Below, in pieces: positions 25,575 through 34,008 of a stretch of DNA of 64,000 bases. How positions within the stretch are numbered: the stretch's first letter is position 1; each line of letters begins with the position of its first letter. The position numbers and the translations under genes are program-made. Source of the stretch: a virus. The stretch is from positions 1 to 64,000 of the IMG/VR virus record IMGVR_UViG_3300033233_000015. One strand, given 5' to 3'. The notes beneath the pieces were generated by a model. The model had not been told where the DNA came from. It saw only the letters and a program-made list of their open reading frames with translations, and did not search any database.

Positions 25575-25678
25575 AAGAAGATGACGACGCGCCCGCGCAT
25601 CGCCCTCGCGAAGAGGCATGCATCGTCGTGCATGCGATACGGCATCGAGCAGAACGCGCAGCGGCGAAACCACCTCAT
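25571..25678 (-). CDS. Very small zinc-finger-like peptide (35 aa)
   Basis: CAFCSMPYRMHDDACLFA gives a CxxC...H...C pattern in 35 residues. The start overlaps the upstream stop by 1 nt (TGATG) and the end overlaps the next start (GTGA), which supports a real gene. Confidence 0.5.
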   Translation of the reverse strand: MRWFRRCAFCSMPYRMHDDACLFARAMRGRVVIFL

Positions 25679-26103
25679 CACGACCTCTTTTTCTGATCGG
25701 CGACCCACGCGACAACGGATCGATGAAGGTTCTCTCTGTGCGAGCTCGTCAGGTGCCAGGCGATCTGGCCTCCGATGTGCCACTCGAAGACGAAGAGCGC
25801 GATGGCGGTCGCGCGCTGTTCGATCTTCTCGCCTAGCGTCACGCACGCGGAGAAGATCGGGTTCGGATCGCGGAAGATCGCACTCGCGCGTGCGCGCGTC
25901 TCGCCACGCAGCATCGACGCCGACGTAACGGTGGAACCCCACTCCTCGAGCAGCTTGCAGACGTCGGGACGCTGGCCGTTCGAGGCGTACATCGCTTCGT
26001 TCTGACCTCGAAGGACGATGAAGAAGGCGAAGCCGAGACCGCCGAGCGATTCGTCGAGGGTCTTGGCGAGATCGCGTAGCGCGCTTTCGGTGGTGTCGCT
26101 CAT
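25678..26103 (-). CDS. Unknown protein (141 aa)
   Basis: An alpha/beta protein with FAFFIVLRGQ and IALFVFEWHIGGQIAWHLT segments and no charged catalytic pattern. The family is unknown. ATGA overlap with the RNA ligase gene. Confidence 0.5.
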   Translation of the reverse strand: MSDTTESALRDLAKTLDESLGGLGFAFFIVLRGQNEAMYASNGQRPDVCKLLEEWGSTVTSASMLRGETRARASAIFRDPNPIFSACVTLGEKIEQRATAIALFVFEWHIGGQIAWHLTSSHRENLHRSVVAWVADQKKRS

Positions 26104-27047
26104 CGCAAGAGGAAGCCTTCACCGTGGAGCTTGAAGAGGATGCGTCCCGCTTCGAGATCGTGGCGCTCCTTCACGGGGCGGACGACGAAGCCCTCGCGCA
26201 CGTGCGGCGCGAGCGTCGACTTGCCTTCAGCATGCAGGCGCAGTTCTCCGTCCCACGGACCACGGAAGAGAACAGGGACAGTGGGGACGCCGAGTTTCTC
26301 CGCCAACGCGAAGAAGTCGTCCGCGTCAAGCCAGCATCGCGTCTTCACATCGATCGCATCGAAGAGGCGCAAGCCGACATCGCCCGTCGAGACACCGTAC
26401 GGAAATCCGCCGGTGTACCCGTGCGTCTCGCCGTAGATACCGATGTTGGGATGCTCAGCGAGCTTCTCCGTCAAGCTGTACTTGCGCGCCGCCATCCACC
26501 ACTTCGACGAGGGCACGTCGAGCTTGAAGCGCGTGCGAGATCCGACCCACAAGCGTGTACCGTCGTGAACGTAGCGCGCGTTCTCGCCGTGGAGTTTCTC
26601 GGTGAGCACGACCTCCTCACCGAGGACGAGCTTGTCGGGGTAGCGACGCAGGCCCTCGACGTCGTACACCGGCAGCAGCCCCGGATCGCGTTCGTCGCCG
26701 CCGCCTTCCTTCTCCTCGGGCGGTTCGTACTTCGTGATCGATAGCGCGGCGGCAACGTCGTCGCCCTCGGACATGCCGACGTCAGCCCTCGTGAGGAGCC
26801 CCATCGAGAAGACGCCGCGGAGTCTCTTCGCGCGGATGCGGCGGTGATCGCCGAGGAACGCGAAGCGAAGATCGTTCGGCGCCACAACGGCGTCGACTGG
26901 CACGTACACCGCGAGATCGCCTTCGGCGAAGTCGCCGGTGCGGATGATGATCGGGTAACCGCGCACGCTTGTTATCGATAGACTGTCGGCGTTCGGATGC
27001 TTCGTCAGTGCGCCAACGCGCACCACTTCAACGTGAAATTCGCTCAT
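26100..27047 (-). CDS. RNA ligase, Rnl5 (DraRnl)-like
   Basis: A 315-residue protein. An N-terminal OB-like domain (AEGDLAVYVPVDAVV) is followed by a nucleotidyltransferase core: EKLHGENAR (motif I, Lys151 receives AMP), LRLFDAI (IIIa), EGFVVRP (IV) and LFKLHG (V). The OB domain in front is typical of the Deinococcus RnlB/DraRnl group, which seals nicks with a 3'-OH RNA. In phages such ligases repair cleaved RNA or join RNA to DNA. GGAGG before ATG 27047 sets the start. Confidence 0.85.
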   Translation of the reverse strand: MSEFHVEVVRVGALTKHPNADSLSITSVRGYPIIIRTGDFAEGDLAVYVPVDAVVAPNDLRFAFLGDHRRIRAKRLRGVFSMGLLTRADVGMSEGDDVAAALSITKYEPPEEKEGGGDERDPGLLPVYDVEGLRRYPDKLVLGEEVVLTEKLHGENARYVHDGTRLWVGSRTRFKLDVPSSKWWMAARKYSLTEKLAEHPNIGIYGETHGYTGGFPYGVSTGDVGLRLFDAIDVKTRCWLDADDFFALAEKLGVPTVPVLFRGPWDGELRLHAEGKSTLAPHVREGFVVRPVKERHDLEAGRILFKLHGEGFLLR

Positions 27048-27343
27048 GTCGATGCCTCCTTCAAGACCCACGTCTCGCCGGTTACTTCTGCCTGGTACTT
27101 CGCGCACTCCTCGCAGAGCTCCGCGTTGACGACGCCGAAGATGACATCGCGCTTGGCGTGCGTCGCCTTACGAAAGCAGCCGGCCTTGCACGGGTGGAGC
27201 CTCGCTTCGAGGCTCTCGATGCGCGACTGAAGGGTCGCAGAGCGAAGCGCCTCTGCGTCAAGCTGCGCGCGTAGGCGCACGATGCAGAATTGATCACCGC
27301 CGCGCTGGCCGTGCGGGCACGGAGGTATCGCGTCTTCGGTCAT
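27044..27343 (-). CDS. Cys-rich small protein (99 aa)
   Basis: Three Cys groups (CPHG near the start, PCKAGCF in the middle, CEECAKY near the end) flank a short coiled coil. It is probably a zinc protein of unknown role. ATGA overlaps at both ends. Confidence 0.55.
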   Translation of the reverse strand: MTEDAIPPCPHGQRGGDQFCIVRLRAQLDAEALRSATLQSRIESLEARLHPCKAGCFRKATHAKRDVIFGVVNAELCEECAKYQAEVTGETWVLKEAST

Positions 27344-27855
27344 AGGTGCCCCCATGTCCTGCCGGAGTGGATCGACTTGATGCACGACTTGCTGACGCCG
27401 AACTTCTTCGCAATCGAGATTTTCGTGTCGCCCCGAGCGAGAGCCTCTCTGATTCGCTCGACCTGGAGATCCGTCAGCTTGGATGTCGGGCAACGCTCAC
27501 CGGGCGGTGTCTTCCAGGTCTTGCCGCGACCCTTGGTCCACATGTCCTTGTTGTTGTCGTCTAGCGTCCCGAGAAACAAATGCTTCGGGTTGGTGCACCT
27601 CCGATTGTCGCACTTGTGCAGGACGCACATCCCGTCAGGAATTGGACCCACGAAGACGGTGTACGAAAAACGGTGCGCCAGCATCTTCTTCCAGCCGAAC
27701 GACACGCATGCGTAGCCGTTCGCCTGAAGGCTGCCGATCCAATCCCAACATCCGCTTGGATGCTTGACGGCCCTGCGCTCAAACGCTTCGAGTCTCGACC
27801 GGGGCTTTGGCAGCGGGCGACCGCAGGCTCCGCAAAGGATCTTGAGTTTTTTCAC
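27340..27855 (-). CDS. HNH endonuclease (HNH_3 type)
   Basis: A 171-residue protein. A CGACGRPLP ribbon is followed by a GCWDWIGSLQANGYA strand pair, HRFSYTVFVGPIPDGMCVLH, CDNRRC, NPKHLFLG and a C-terminal helix-turn-helix (SIAKKFGVSKSCIKSIHSGR). This is the standard domain order of phage homing HNH_3 nucleases. It sits between the DEAH helicase and a small gene with 4-nt overlaps, so insertion did not break the coupling. Confidence 0.85.
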   Translation of the reverse strand: MKKLKILCGACGRPLPKPRSRLEAFERRAVKHPSGCWDWIGSLQANGYACVSFGWKKMLAHRFSYTVFVGPIPDGMCVLHKCDNRRCTNPKHLFLGTLDDNNKDMWTKGRGKTWKTPPGERCPTSKLTDLQVERIREALARGDTKISIAKKFGVSKSCIKSIHSGRTWGHL

Positions 27856-29564
27856 CCGATGCCCTCTTTCTTCAAATACGAAGAGAAGCCGTTATCGTCG
27901 GTCTCTTCGGACGGCTCCTCGTATGCGTCCCCTCGAGCAGCCTCGAGCGCACCCTGGACGAGCTCCGCAGCCCTGGTGAGTGCGACCTCGCGCTCCTCTG
28001 CCTCAACGGCCTTTGCGTCTTGCGCTTCCTTGCGCGTGATGCGCGACTCGTACGCCGCGATCCACTTCGCGTCGCTGGCGAACGACGCCTTGGTCTCTTC
28101 GCTCCACGCCCACGGAGGCCACGCGCCGTAGTGATCCTTGAATTTTGCGCCCGCAAAGCCGGGACGAAATCCCTTGCGCCGAGCGAGCTTCACCATGTCG
28201 TCGAAGAACGCTCGGCGCATGTCTTCGGTCGCGGTGCTGCGTTTGACGAGCTCGGCGCTAGTCTCTGCGACGCGCTTCTCTTCGTGGACGTGCTTGAACT
28301 CGAAACCGCAGTACGGGCAGATCGTGCGGCTCGGCTCGACGTACGCGAAGCACCCTTTGCAGATTTTCATCTTCATCGGTGAGGGCCGACGGGGACGGTC
28401 GGTCAACTCCCAATGCAAATCTTCGTGCGGGAATCCATGCTTGTCGATGTTTTGGGCATGATCTAGCAAGAGCGGAGCGACGCTAGGGTGCTTGAGGCAC
28501 CCCGACGGGCAGCCCGGATGCCAGGGACGAAGAACTCGCCCGACGCTCTGGCGGTAGAGCACTAGCGACTGCGTCGGCCGCGCGTGGACGACACACTTTG
28601 CCGATGGAACGTCCACGCCTTCCAAAAAAATATTGCAATTGCTCACCGCTTCGAGCTCGCCCTCGCCGAGCGCCTTGACGATTCGGCGCCGCTCGCCTTC
28701 GGCGGTCGTGCCGTCCACGTGCGCGACGCGCACACCGGCCGCCCCGAAGCGCGCGCAGATGTCGAGCGAGTGCGCGATGCTCGTCGCGAAGATGAACGTG
28801 CGCCGACGCGCTCCCTCGGTGTACCCGCCGCCCGCCTTCGGATAGAGGTGCGCCAGCTTCAGCCAATGCTCGACGAGATTTCCGACGAGCTCCTGCTTGC
28901 GCATCACCTCGCCGAGCTCGCCCTCGTCGTAGTCGCCAGCGATGACGCGAACGCTCGAGAGATCGGGTGAGACAGGTGTGGAGTAGCAGTCGGGAACGGC
29001 AATGAAGCCACCGCGGATCAGTTCCGAGTACGTCGAAACGACTTCGAGGCAGTCGAAGACGCTGCCTAATGGCTTGCCGTCGAGGCGCGCGGGCGTCGCG
29101 GTGAAGCCGATGATGATGGCGTCTTTGAAATGCTCAAGCAGGGCCAGGTACGAGTCCGACAGAGATCGATGAGCTTCGTCGATCAGGACGAGTCCGGCGT
29201 TGGGCTTCTTGCGGCGCGCGAGCGTCTGGATCGAAGCGATCTGCGTCGAGGCGTCGGGGTTCGTGCGATCGTCGTCGCCGCGCATGACACCGATGTTCGT
29301 GATGCCGAGCCGAGTCAGTTGATCGGCGCACTGATCGATGAGCTCTAGACGGTGGCAGACGAAGAGTACGGGCACCGACGACGTGCGGATGATGCTGGCC
29401 GCCAGCAACATCTTTCCGGATCCGGTGGGCGAGACTAGAAGAATTTTTTTCTTGCCGTCGCGCACGAGATTACGAAGCGACTGGATGGCGCGCGACTGGT
29501 AGGGCCGAAGATCGGTCGGCTTCACGTCCAGCAACGCGGATCGATCAAAGAGCGGCATGGTCAT
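27852..29564 (-). CDS. DEAH-box SF2 helicase
   Basis: A 570-residue protein: SPTGSGK (45-51, Walker A), VLFVCHRLEL (Ia), LIDEAHRS (128-135, DEAH), FTATPAR (154-160, III) and RQSVGRVLRPW (VI) near 370. After the helicase core a four-Cys ribbon (CKGCFAYVE...CPYCGF) and a helical, acidic tail follow. The layout resembles phage UvsW/RecQ-like DNA-remodelling helicases of the type III restriction helicase group. ATGA overlap with the endonuclease VII gene suggests joint use in resolving recombination intermediates. Confidence 0.88.
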   Translation of the reverse strand: MTMPLFDRSALLDVKPTDLRPYQSRAIQSLRNLVRDGKKKILLVSPTGSGKMLLAASIIRTSSVPVLFVCHRLELIDQCADQLTRLGITNIGVMRGDDDRTNPDASTQIASIQTLARRKKPNAGLVLIDEAHRSLSDSYLALLEHFKDAIIIGFTATPARLDGKPLGSVFDCLEVVSTYSELIRGGFIAVPDCYSTPVSPDLSSVRVIAGDYDEGELGEVMRKQELVGNLVEHWLKLAHLYPKAGGGYTEGARRRTFIFATSIAHSLDICARFGAAGVRVAHVDGTTAEGERRRIVKALGEGELEAVSNCNIFLEGVDVPSAKCVVHARPTQSLVLYRQSVGRVLRPWHPGCPSGCLKHPSVAPLLLDHAQNIDKHGFPHEDLHWELTDRPRRPSPMKMKICKGCFAYVEPSRTICPYCGFEFKHVHEEKRVAETSAELVKRSTATEDMRRAFFDDMVKLARRKGFRPGFAGAKFKDHYGAWPPWAWSEETKASFASDAKWIAAYESRITRKEAQDAKAVEAEEREVALTRAAELVQGALEAARGDAYEEPSEETDDNGFSSYLKKEGIG

Positions 29565-30004
29565 GCGTGACGCTCCAGGTATAAGACCGCAGCGCGAACC
29601 AACCCGAGGTCGTCCTTCAGAAATCCGATCGCAGAATTGCACTGACCGCAGAGCGCACCGCGCACCTTCCCTGAGAGGTGGCAGTGATCGATGTGAAGCG
29701 GCTTCGATTTCGTTCCGTGTTTGCCGCAGATGCCGCATTCGCTAGCCCGAAGCGAAACGACCAATTCTCGGCTTATCCCGTGCTGCCAAGCGACCTGGCT
29801 TTCTGGATATTTGCGCTTGTATTCGAGACTGGCCTTCCTCTTTTTTGATGGGTCTCGTGCGTACTTGATCCGATCCAGTTCGCGGTACTTCTCTGCGTTC
29901 TTTGCTCGAAATTTGCGAGCGTACTCCTTCACGTGTTCTCGGTTCTTGTTGCGCCATTCGCGCATGTACGCTGAGTGCGACCGCTTCTCTTCTTCGGATC
30001 TCAT
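29561..30004 (-). CDS. Recombination endonuclease VII
   Basis: A 147-residue protein. CGICG (90-94), HIDHCHLSGKVRGALC (104-119) and CNSAIGFLKDD are the zinc-binding His-Me core of T4 endonuclease VII-type Holliday junction resolvases. The N-terminal 70 residues are highly charged and helical, which is common in phage versions. The ATG at 30004 overlaps the upstream stop. Confidence 0.88.
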   Translation of the reverse strand: MRSEEEKRSHSAYMREWRNKNREHVKEYARKFRAKNAEKYRELDRIKYARDPSKKRKASLEYKRKYPESQVAWQHGISRELVVSLRASECGICGKHGTKSKPLHIDHCHLSGKVRGALCGQCNSAIGFLKDDLGLVRAAVLYLERHA

Positions 30005-30222
30005 CGACGACCCCACCGCGCCCGCGCCGCCTTGCGCGCGATGCGACGACGCTGGCGACGTTTCGCCTGGTCGTAGTTCGCGAGAACGATGGCGGCGTCG
30101 ATCATGTCGGTGGACGACGGACCGAGGAATCCCAAGAAGAAGTTGAAGGCGATGTTCGTCTCTTCTTCGGCACGCTTCTTCTTCAGCGCGCGCATCGCGC
30201 GTTTGGCGTCTCGGAGTCTCAT
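30001..30222 (-). CDS. Small basic protein (73 aa)
   Basis: Very basic ends (MRLRDAKRAMRALKKKR, and an RRQRRRIARKAARARWGRR tail) flank a hydrophobic middle (FNFFLGFLGPSS). It may bind nucleic acid. There is no family. Confidence 0.5.
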   Translation of the reverse strand: MRLRDAKRAMRALKKKRAEEETNIAFNFFLGFLGPSSTDMIDAAIVLANYDQAKRRQRRRIARKAARARWGRR

Positions 30223-30497
30223 TCTTTCGCCTCCCGCGCGAGCTGCGCGCGCGTGACTTCGTCGCGAAGCGCCGTGACCAGTCGGGCGCGAAGCGAGCGG
30301 TGGGTGCGACTCTCGTATTCGAGCGCGTATCCGTCGATCAGCGAAATCAGTTCTTGCGCCTCAGCGTAGTCGAGCGCGAACGTGAACTCTCTTCGCGGAG
30401 ATGGCGTGTCGCACACGCGGCAGTGCGTGAGCCACTCCTTCGCGGCGCCGTTGAAGATGCCGCAGGCGCAGGTCCATCCGGGGATGTCGAGGCTCAT
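30219..30497 (-). CDS. Zinc-ribbon protein, RanBP2-like (92 aa)
   Basis: WTCACGIFNG followed by HCRVCDTP resembles the W-C-x-C-N-C-x-x-C layout of RanBP2-type fingers, with one residue fewer in the first pair. The tail is helical. The ATG at 30497 was chosen for its 4-nt overlap; an earlier ATG at 30581 adds more cysteines (CVQCDGCG) and is possible. Confidence 0.5.
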   Translation of the reverse strand: MSLDIPGWTCACGIFNGAAKEWLTHCRVCDTPSPRREFTFALDYAEAQELISLIDGYALEYESRTHRSLRARLVTALRDEVTRAQLAREAKE

Positions 30498-30838
30498 GTG
30501 GGGTCGACCGATCTCGATAGATCCACATCCATCACACTGCACACACTGAGGTGACGACCATCTCTCGATAGTACGATCCACCGAGCGTGCGGCGAGGAAG
30601 GGGGTTGACTCACCCGATCGATTACCTGCTGAATCAGATCGTTCGGATCATCTCGAAGTGTAGTTCTAAGATCGGAGATGAATTGGTCGCGCGGTATGGC
30701 GTACACCCTTGACTCGTCTCCTTCTCGAGTAGCGGAGATGAGGTAGTCCAATTTTGGAGAACTGAGACGCAGCCCTCGCATCAGCGCGATCAGCGCGGGA
30801 GATATCTCTTCCAGATAGACGTTGTCTTCGGCGCTCAT
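30494..30838 (-). CDS. Unknown protein (114 aa)
   Basis: An acidic helical N-terminus is followed by ARWIVLSRDGRHLSVCSV. No motif is recognised. ATGA overlaps at both ends. Confidence 0.5.
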   Translation of the reverse strand: MSAEDNVYLEEISPALIALMRGLRLSSPKLDYLISATREGDESRVYAIPRDQFISDLRTTLRDDPNDLIQQVIDRVSQPPSSPHARWIVLSRDGRHLSVCSVMDVDLSRSVDPT

Positions 30839-31101
30839 CGCGGCTTCGCTTTCTTGAGCGCGGTGATCGCCTGTTCGTGGATCTCGAAATGAGCCGCGGA
30901 CGCCGCGCTCAGCGTGTCGCCACGCACGTACCGCTCGAGCGCGCGATAGAGCTCGGGAGCAGCCCTCATGAGGTCGGCGCGATCCTTCGACACGCTCATC
31001 GACATCCAGTCTTCAGGCTGCGGGCCGAATCGAAGAACCACGATGTTGTCGCTCTCGCACTGCTGCGAGAGCGTCCACGTCTCTTCGGTCGGATGCTTCA
31101 C
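30835..31101 (-). CDS. Unknown protein (88 aa)
   Basis: It contains APELYRALERYVRGD and HEQAITALKKA, a pattern common in small phage proteins with the DLMRAAPELY core. The function is unknown. Confidence 0.55.
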   Translation of the reverse strand: MKHPTEETWTLSQQCESDNIVVLRFGPQPEDWMSMSVSKDRADLMRAAPELYRALERYVRGDTLSAASAAHFEIHEQAITALKKAKPR

Positions 31102-31355
31102 GGAGACCTCCGCAGCGCTTCTTCCACCTCTTCATCCGAAACCGGCGCGGACAAGTACCCCTGGCCGTCGAACACGCAGACGACCTCCCACGGGATCCAC
31201 GATTCGTCTTCTTGCCTGACCTCGATGAAGACGCGGTCCCCCGTCTTCATGCGCACGAACTCGTGCGCGTACGCATCGGGCGCGACCCATCGATCGTCCG
31301 CATCGACGATCTCCTCGGTCTCTGGCTCGCGCCATTTTCGGCACACGATCGTCAT
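31098..31355 (-). CDS. Unknown acidic protein (85 aa)
   Basis: A strand-rich acidic protein (DRVFIEVRQEDESWIPWEVV). No family is recognised. ATGA overlaps at both ends. Confidence 0.5.
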   Translation of the reverse strand: MTIVCRKWREPETEEIVDADDRWVAPDAYAHEFVRMKTGDRVFIEVRQEDESWIPWEVVCVFDGQGYLSAPVSDEEVEEALRRSP

Positions 31356-31609
31356 TGGAGAGCCCCCTCACGATCGTCGACGATGTTGGCCTGCTGCCAC
31401 TCGTGCGCGCACGTCGCCGAGCAGCAGGTGACGATGATCGTTCGATCGCTCGTGCGGCCAACAGCGAAGAGCCACGCGCCAGGGAGGCAGAGGAAGTTCG
31501 GCTTGACGCCAGTCGAGACGCCGCCGTCCCTTTGGCACTGCGCGCACGTCATGGTGTGACCGATCGGCATCGGCACGACGATGCTGCTCGCCTTTTTCTT
31601 GGCCTTCAT
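31352..31609 (-). CDS. Small zinc-ribbon-like protein (85 aa)
   Basis: CAQCQRDGG and CCSATCAHEW form a probable zinc ribbon. A basic MKAKKK start sits in an ATGA overlap. The function is unknown. Confidence 0.5.
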   Translation of the reverse strand: MKAKKKASSIVVPMPIGHTMTCAQCQRDGGVSTGVKPNFLCLPGAWLFAVGRTSDRTIIVTCCSATCAHEWQQANIVDDREGALQ

Positions 31610-32088
31610 GCTTCGGGTGCCTCCCCGACATCGGTTGCCAAGAGCAGCGTGCGGACGTCGTCGCGCAGGAGTTCGACCATCCCAAGGCACGCGCGCGCGA
31701 CGCGACGACGCGGGTGCCCGTCGGGCAGTTCGTGGATCTCCCGCAGCAGCGACTCGGTGCGACGCTCGAAGATCGCGAGCAAGTCGGCTTCGGTGATCGT
31801 CGAGCGTCTCACTTTGAGCTCACTTTTGAAGTGAGCGCCTGAACCTCCGAGCCCCATGTCGAGAATGTGGAGCTCTCGATCCGTGAACTCGGGCGTCTCG
31901 ATGTTTCCCGAGCTCGGGGGTGAATCGTTGATCTCCTGCTCGATGATCTCGACGCGCCCGTCGGGCCACCGTATGGCAGGGAGCATCGTCGATGTGCCGT
32001 CGTCCTCGGTGCGCAGGACCTCGCCGCGTTCGCCGTGTTCGCCGCGAAGGTAAGTAAGATTCGTGATCGGTAGAAAAACCTCTTTCAT
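31606..32088 (-). CDS. Unknown protein (160 aa)
   Basis: A strand-rich N-terminal half is followed by a helical half (ADLLAIFERRTESLLREIHE). There are no motifs. ATGA overlaps on both sides. Confidence 0.5.
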   Translation of the reverse strand: MKEVFLPITNLTYLRGEHGERGEVLRTEDDGTSTMLPAIRWPDGRVEIIEQEINDSPPSSGNIETPEFTDRELHILDMGLGGSGAHFKSELKVRRSTITEADLLAIFERRTESLLREIHELPDGHPRRRVARACLGMVELLRDDVRTLLLATDVGEAPEA

Positions 32089-32336
32089 CGCGCACGCCGA
32101 GACTTGAGGACCAAGGGCGGATCGGCCTGCTTCGTCTGCTCTCTGAGTCGCCTCGCCTGCTCCTCGTTCGCGGTGCGAAGAACATGGATCTCGGACTTCA
32201 ACCGATCCACCGACGATGATTTCATCATCTCGTCGGTCAACTTCTGCTCGAGTTCTTCCGCCTGCTTCTCGCTGCGTTGGAGCTGCTCGCAGAGCACCTC
32301 GATGAGAGCGACGGCCGCGCGTTCGAGCTTCGTCAT
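32085..32336 (-). CDS. Coiled-coil protein (83 aa)
   Basis: A nearly continuous heptad pattern runs over residues 10-70 (QLQRSEKQAEELEQKL, IHVLRTANEEQARRLREQ), then a basic tail. The partner is unknown. Confidence 0.55.
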   Translation of the reverse strand: MTKLERAAVALIEVLCEQLQRSEKQAEELEQKLTDEMMKSSSVDRLKSEIHVLRTANEEQARRLREQTKQADPPLVLKSRRAR

Positions 32337-32617
32337 TTCGGATCCGATTCGGGTTCGCCGCCGTAGTAGACGCGCGTACTGGCCAACGCTTCGTGGTCCT
32401 GCCACATGACTTCCTCAAGCTCGCTGCGCGAGTTGCCGATCTCGTGAAGCGCGCGCGAGAGCGCCTTTTCTGCACGTTTCTGCCGTTTGCTTCGGCTTGA
32501 GTTCGCCACCTCGATGAAGAGGGTTTGGATCTCGTTCCGCATGGTCCGCAACAGTCGACCGATCTGCTCATGTCGCTCGAACGGTATCGTCGGATGCTTC
32601 ATCTTTCTGGTGGCCAT
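32333..32617 (-). CDS. Helical protein (94 aa)
   Basis: A helical basic protein (GRLLRTMRNEIQTLFIEVAN) with no motif. The start overlaps the stop of the ribbon-helix-helix gene by 1 nt (TGATG). Confidence 0.5.
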   Translation of the reverse strand: MATRKMKHPTIPFERHEQIGRLLRTMRNEIQTLFIEVANSSRSKRQKRAEKALSRALHEIGNSRSELEEVMWQDHEALASTRVYYGGEPESDPK

Positions 32618-32796
32618 CAGCGTTTTCTCTTCCCGTTCGAGTCGAGCCCGCGCTCGACGAGCAGCCGAACGACGTCGCTCATGCTCGGCTCGATGCCCGT
32701 CAGGCTCAGGATTTCCTGCTGACGTTTGAGAATCCGATCGTGGAGCGTTTTGGAGATGCGGGCGGCGATTTGCACGTCTTGGTTTTCGGTTGTCAC
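32617..32796 (-). CDS. Ribbon-helix-helix DNA-binding protein, first gene of the minus-strand train
   Basis: 59 residues from GTG 32796. QDVQIAARISKTLHDRILKR followed by MSDVVRLLVERGL matches the Arc/CopG strand-helix-helix. The GTG lies 7 nt behind a TAGTAT box with a TTGTCA -35, so the transcript is probably leaderless. A TTG at 32832 would extend the frame but lies inside the -35. Its position suggests self-control of both divergent operons. Confidence 0.65.
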   Translation of the reverse strand: MTTENQDVQIAARISKTLHDRILKRQQEILSLTGIEPSMSDVVRLLVERGLDSNGKRKR

Positions 32797-32803
32797 GCAT
32801 TCG

Positions 32804-32832
32804 ATACTAGCGGATCGTTTCAAAGTTGACAA
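32804..32832 (-). promoter_or_regulatory. Sigma70-type promoter for the minus-strand operon
   Basis: The minus strand reads TTGTCA at 32832-32827, a 17-nt spacer and TAGTAT at 32809-32804, then 7 nt to the GTG at 32796. The -35 overlaps the -35 of the plus-strand promoter. Confidence 0.7.
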
Positions 32833-32853
32833 CAGGAACAGAGAGCGTAGTGT
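32826..32853 (+). promoter_or_regulatory. Sigma70-type promoter for the plus-strand operon
   Basis: A perfect TTGACA at 32826-32831, a 16-nt spacer and TAGTGT at 32848-32853. The expected start near 32860 gives a leader of about 35 nt with a GAGGAGGAGG ribosome site before ATG 32897. Confidence 0.7.
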
Positions 32854-32896
32854 CGCGCGTTAGAGAGTTGGTTGGTGGCTGAGGAGGAGGATGTTC

Positions 32897-33595
32897 ATGA
32901 GCGATGCGATTCGCATTCGTAGGGCGTGTATTCTCGACACGGAGACGACGGCGCTGGATCCCGCCCAAGCGCAGTGCATCGAGGTGGCCGTCTGCCTCTA
33001 CGACCTCGAGCACGCGCAACCGATCTCGAGTTTCGCGAGTCTGATCCGCATCGACGGGAACGACGAGTGGGGCATGCCCGCGAATCCCGCTGAGCACATC
33101 AACGGCATCAAGCCCGCGATGTTGAAGGATGCGCGACCCGCCGACGAGGTATGGCGTGCGGTGAAGTGGATGATCGCGTCGGCGGACGTCATCGTCGCGC
33201 ATCGCGCGGAGTTCGATCGCAAGTTCGTCCCCGATTTTCAGAAGCCTTGGGCTTGTTCGAAGATCGACATCCAGTGGCCCGACCGCGCGCGTGGCGACTC
33301 ACTCGTGCAGCTTGCGCTCGGCCTCGGACTCGGCGTTGCGAGCGCGCATCGGGCGATGGCCGACGTCGACACGCTCGCGCGCATCTTCACGCGCGTCGCC
33401 GAGAAGGGGCACTCGCTCGAGGCGATGCTCGTGCGAGCCATGCGTCCGAAGGTGAAGTACGTCTCGCTCGCGCCGTTCGAGGAGCGAGAGATCGTCAAGT
33501 CGCACGGCTTCCTTTGGGAACCGTCTGCGAAGGAGTGGTATCGCTTCATGCCGCCCGAAGACGTCGGCGAGCTCCCGTTCAAGGTGCGGACGTGA
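32897..33595 (+). CDS. DnaQ-like 3'-5' exonuclease
   Basis: A 232-residue protein. ILDTETTALD (12-21, Asp14 and Glu16), a central helix and HRAMADVDT near 152-160 form the DEDDh exonuclease site. The C-terminal part (FEEREIVKSHGFLWEPSAKE, then WYRFMPPEDV) is a small domain often found behind phage DnaQ-like cores. It is the first gene of the plus-strand operon. ATG 32897 fits the ribosome site better than ATG 32891, which is too close to it. Confidence 0.85.
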   Translation: MSDAIRIRRACILDTETTALDPAQAQCIEVAVCLYDLEHAQPISSFASLIRIDGNDEWGMPANPAEHINGIKPAMLKDARPADEVWRAVKWMIASADVIVAHRAEFDRKFVPDFQKPWACSKIDIQWPDRARGDSLVQLALGLGLGVASAHRAMADVDTLARIFTRVAEKGHSLEAMLVRAMRPKVKYVSLAPFEEREIVKSHGFLWEPSAKEWYRFMPPEDVGELPFKVRT

Positions 33596-34008
33596 GCGCG
33601 CATATTGGAACGGTCGGCACGCAGGGTTATCGCTTCAGCGTGCGCGTCTCGGCATCGACGGGCGGCGTCGAGGTGGCGGAGGTGTTCGGCGACGATCGCG
33701 ATCGGGATGACGTTCGCCTCGATCCGATCCAGGCCCGAAACCTCGCCGCGCTTCTCGTGCGGGCGTCGGAAGAGGTTGAGCGGATGCGTGCTCCTGCGGA
33801 TCGGGAACGGTCACGGATAAGAGTCGGCGATGCTCTGCTCGGAATGCGCGTGCGTTTGGACGGGGAGAAAGGCGAGGGCGAGATCGTTCAAATTCACTTC
33901 GGCGCCGTCGAAGTCGATTGGGGAGATGGCCGCATCACCACGGTGAAGCAAAATTCGGTAGGGAACCTTGGGGGACTGCTGCGCTCAGCGGTGAGGTCGC
34001 GCCAATGA
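33592..34008 (+). CDS. Unknown protein (138 aa)
   Basis: A beta-rich protein with VEVDWGDGRITTVKQNSVGN near the C-terminus, which resembles an SH3-like barrel. A GTG overlaps the upstream stop (GTGA). No family is recognised. Confidence 0.5.
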   Translation: MSAHIGTVGTQGYRFSVRVSASTGGVEVAEVFGDDRDRDDVRLDPIQARNLAALLVRASEEVERMRAPADRERSRIRVGDALLGMRVRLDGEKGEGEIVQIHFGAVEVDWGDGRITTVKQNSVGNLGGLLRSAVRSRQ

